Source: Streptomyces speibonae
Lineage (GTDB): Bacteria > Actinomycetota > Actinomycetes > Streptomycetales > Streptomycetaceae
Assembly (NCBI GenBank): GCA_000715605.1
Contig: KL568534.1
Location: forward strand, 101,178-107,936
Length of the DNA: 6,759 nucleotides
Reading direction: 5' to 3'
The notes beneath the pieces are model-generated. The model searched no databases. It had not been told where the DNA came from and saw nothing but the letters and a program-made list of their open reading frames with translations. Positions 6,217 through 6,759 of this stretch are shown here, one piece after another. Position 1 is the stretch's first letter. Each line of letters opens with the position of its first letter. A program made the translations under genes and the position numbers.

Positions 6217-6759
6217 ATGACCGCATTCTCGCTCGAACCGGCACAAGTCGCCTGGTGTGCCGAGCTGCGCACGCTGGCGGCCCAGCGGCTGCGCCCGCTC
6301 GCGGAGAAGAGCGAACCCGGGCGGGTCGACCGCGCCCTGGTCGCCGAACTGGGCTCCCTCGGGCTGCTGTCCCGCCTGTTCACCTCGGGCGCGCTCGAGC
6401 TGTGCCTGATGCGCGAGTCCCTCGCCCAGGCCTGCACCGAGGCGGAGACCGCGCTCGCCCTCCAGGGCCTGGGCGCCCACCCGGTGCACGCCCACGGCAC
6501 CCCCGCCCAGCGTGAGCGCTGGCTGCCCGGAGTGAGCGACGGCAGCGTCGTCGCGGCGTTCGCGCTGAGCGAGCCGGGCGCAGGCTCCGACGCGGCGGCC
6601 CTGTCGCTCACCGCGCACCCCGACGGCCCCGGCGCCTGGCGGCTCACCGGCGACAAGCGCTGGATCTCGAACGCCCCCGACGCCGACTTCTGCACCGTCT
6701 TCGCCCGCACCACCCCCGGTGCCGGCGCCCGCGGCGTGACCGCCTTCCTGGTCCCCGCC
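6217..6759 (+). CDS. Acyl-CoA dehydrogenase, N-terminal part (3' end outside window)
   Basis: The first 181 residues of an acyl-CoA dehydrogenase; the frame is still open at the right edge, and about half of the usual 380 residues are present. The N-terminal helical domain (about 1-105) ends in THE-like family pattern HGTPAQRERWLPG. The middle beta domain begins with the FAD/substrate signature AFALSEPGAGSD (114-125) and continues to LTGDKRWISNAPDADF (143-158), both classic family blocks. The catalytic glutamate and the C-terminal flavin contacts lie beyond the window. Enzymes of this family oxidise acyl-CoA esters to 2-enoyl-CoA and pass electrons to electron-transferring flavoprotein. It is transcribed divergently from the ligase, with a strong ribosome site. 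In the pathway it would catalyse an oxidation of the reduced, non-aromatic CoA ester, complementing the enoyl-CoA hydratase at the other end of the window. The exact substrate is unknown. Confidence 0.92.
   Translation, partial: MTAFSLEPAQVAWCAELRTLAAQRLRPLAEKSEPGRVDRALVAELGSLGLLSRLFTSGALELCLMRESLAQACTEAETALALQGLGAHPVHAHGTPAQRERWLPGVSDGSVVAAFALSEPGAGSDAAALSLTAHPDGPGAWRLTGDKRWISNAPDADFCTVFARTTPGAGARGVTAFLVPA

Noticed and set aside
6102..6713. N-terminal extension of the ligase reading frame by 204 codons
   Set aside because: The extension crosses the divergent promoter region and is antisense to a clear acyl-CoA dehydrogenase. It is Ser/Arg/Ala-rich, and a good ribosome site supports the ATG at 6101.

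Overview
The window is very GC-rich (mostly G or C at third codon positions), with short intergenic gaps and protein families typical of actinomycetes. It looks like chromosomal DNA of a Streptomyces or close relative, but this is inferred from composition and gene content, not from a marker gene. It reads as most of an aerobic, CoA-thioester ('hybrid') aromatic-acid degradation locus, cut at both ends by the window.

Layout. On the + strand, 2-286 is the C-terminal end of an enoyl-CoA hydratase. Four bases later, 291-2657 encodes a 788-residue fusion of an FAD monooxygenase and an Old Yellow Enzyme (OYE) reductase, the architecture of 2-aminobenzoyl-CoA monooxygenase/reductase and of proteins named salicylyl-CoA 5-hydroxylase/oxidoreductase. 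On the - strand, reading right to left, come a benzoate/2-aminobenzoate-type CoA ligase (6101-4491), a PaaX-family repressor (4456-3635) and a sulfotransferase (3529-2645) whose 3' end overlaps the fusion gene tail to tail by 13 bp. From 6217 to the right edge, on the + strand, is the N-terminal 181 residues of an acyl-CoA dehydrogenase, divergent from the ligase.

How the genes fit. The ligase would activate an aromatic acid (best guess anthranilate, alternatively salicylate or benzoate) to its CoA thioester. The monooxygenase half would hydroxylate the ring and the OYE half would reduce the dearomatised product. The enoyl-CoA hydratase and acyl-CoA dehydrogenase would supply beta-oxidation-like steps. 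PaaX-type repressors respond to an aryl-CoA, so the ligase product is a natural inducer candidate. The sulfotransferase has no obvious role in this pathway.

Non-coding DNA is limited to two gaps of just over 100 bp, and both hold possible control elements. Gap 6102-6216 contains two back-to-back sigma70-like promoters sharing a TGAC-N4-GTCA inverted repeat. Gap 3530-3634 is an AT-rich island with a 12-bp direct repeat (TTCYCATGATTC, copies 40 bp apart) whose TGATTC core resembles what I recall of the E. coli PaaX operator. No tRNA, rRNA, CRISPR array or insertion sequence was seen, and no stretch of 300 bp lacks a gene.
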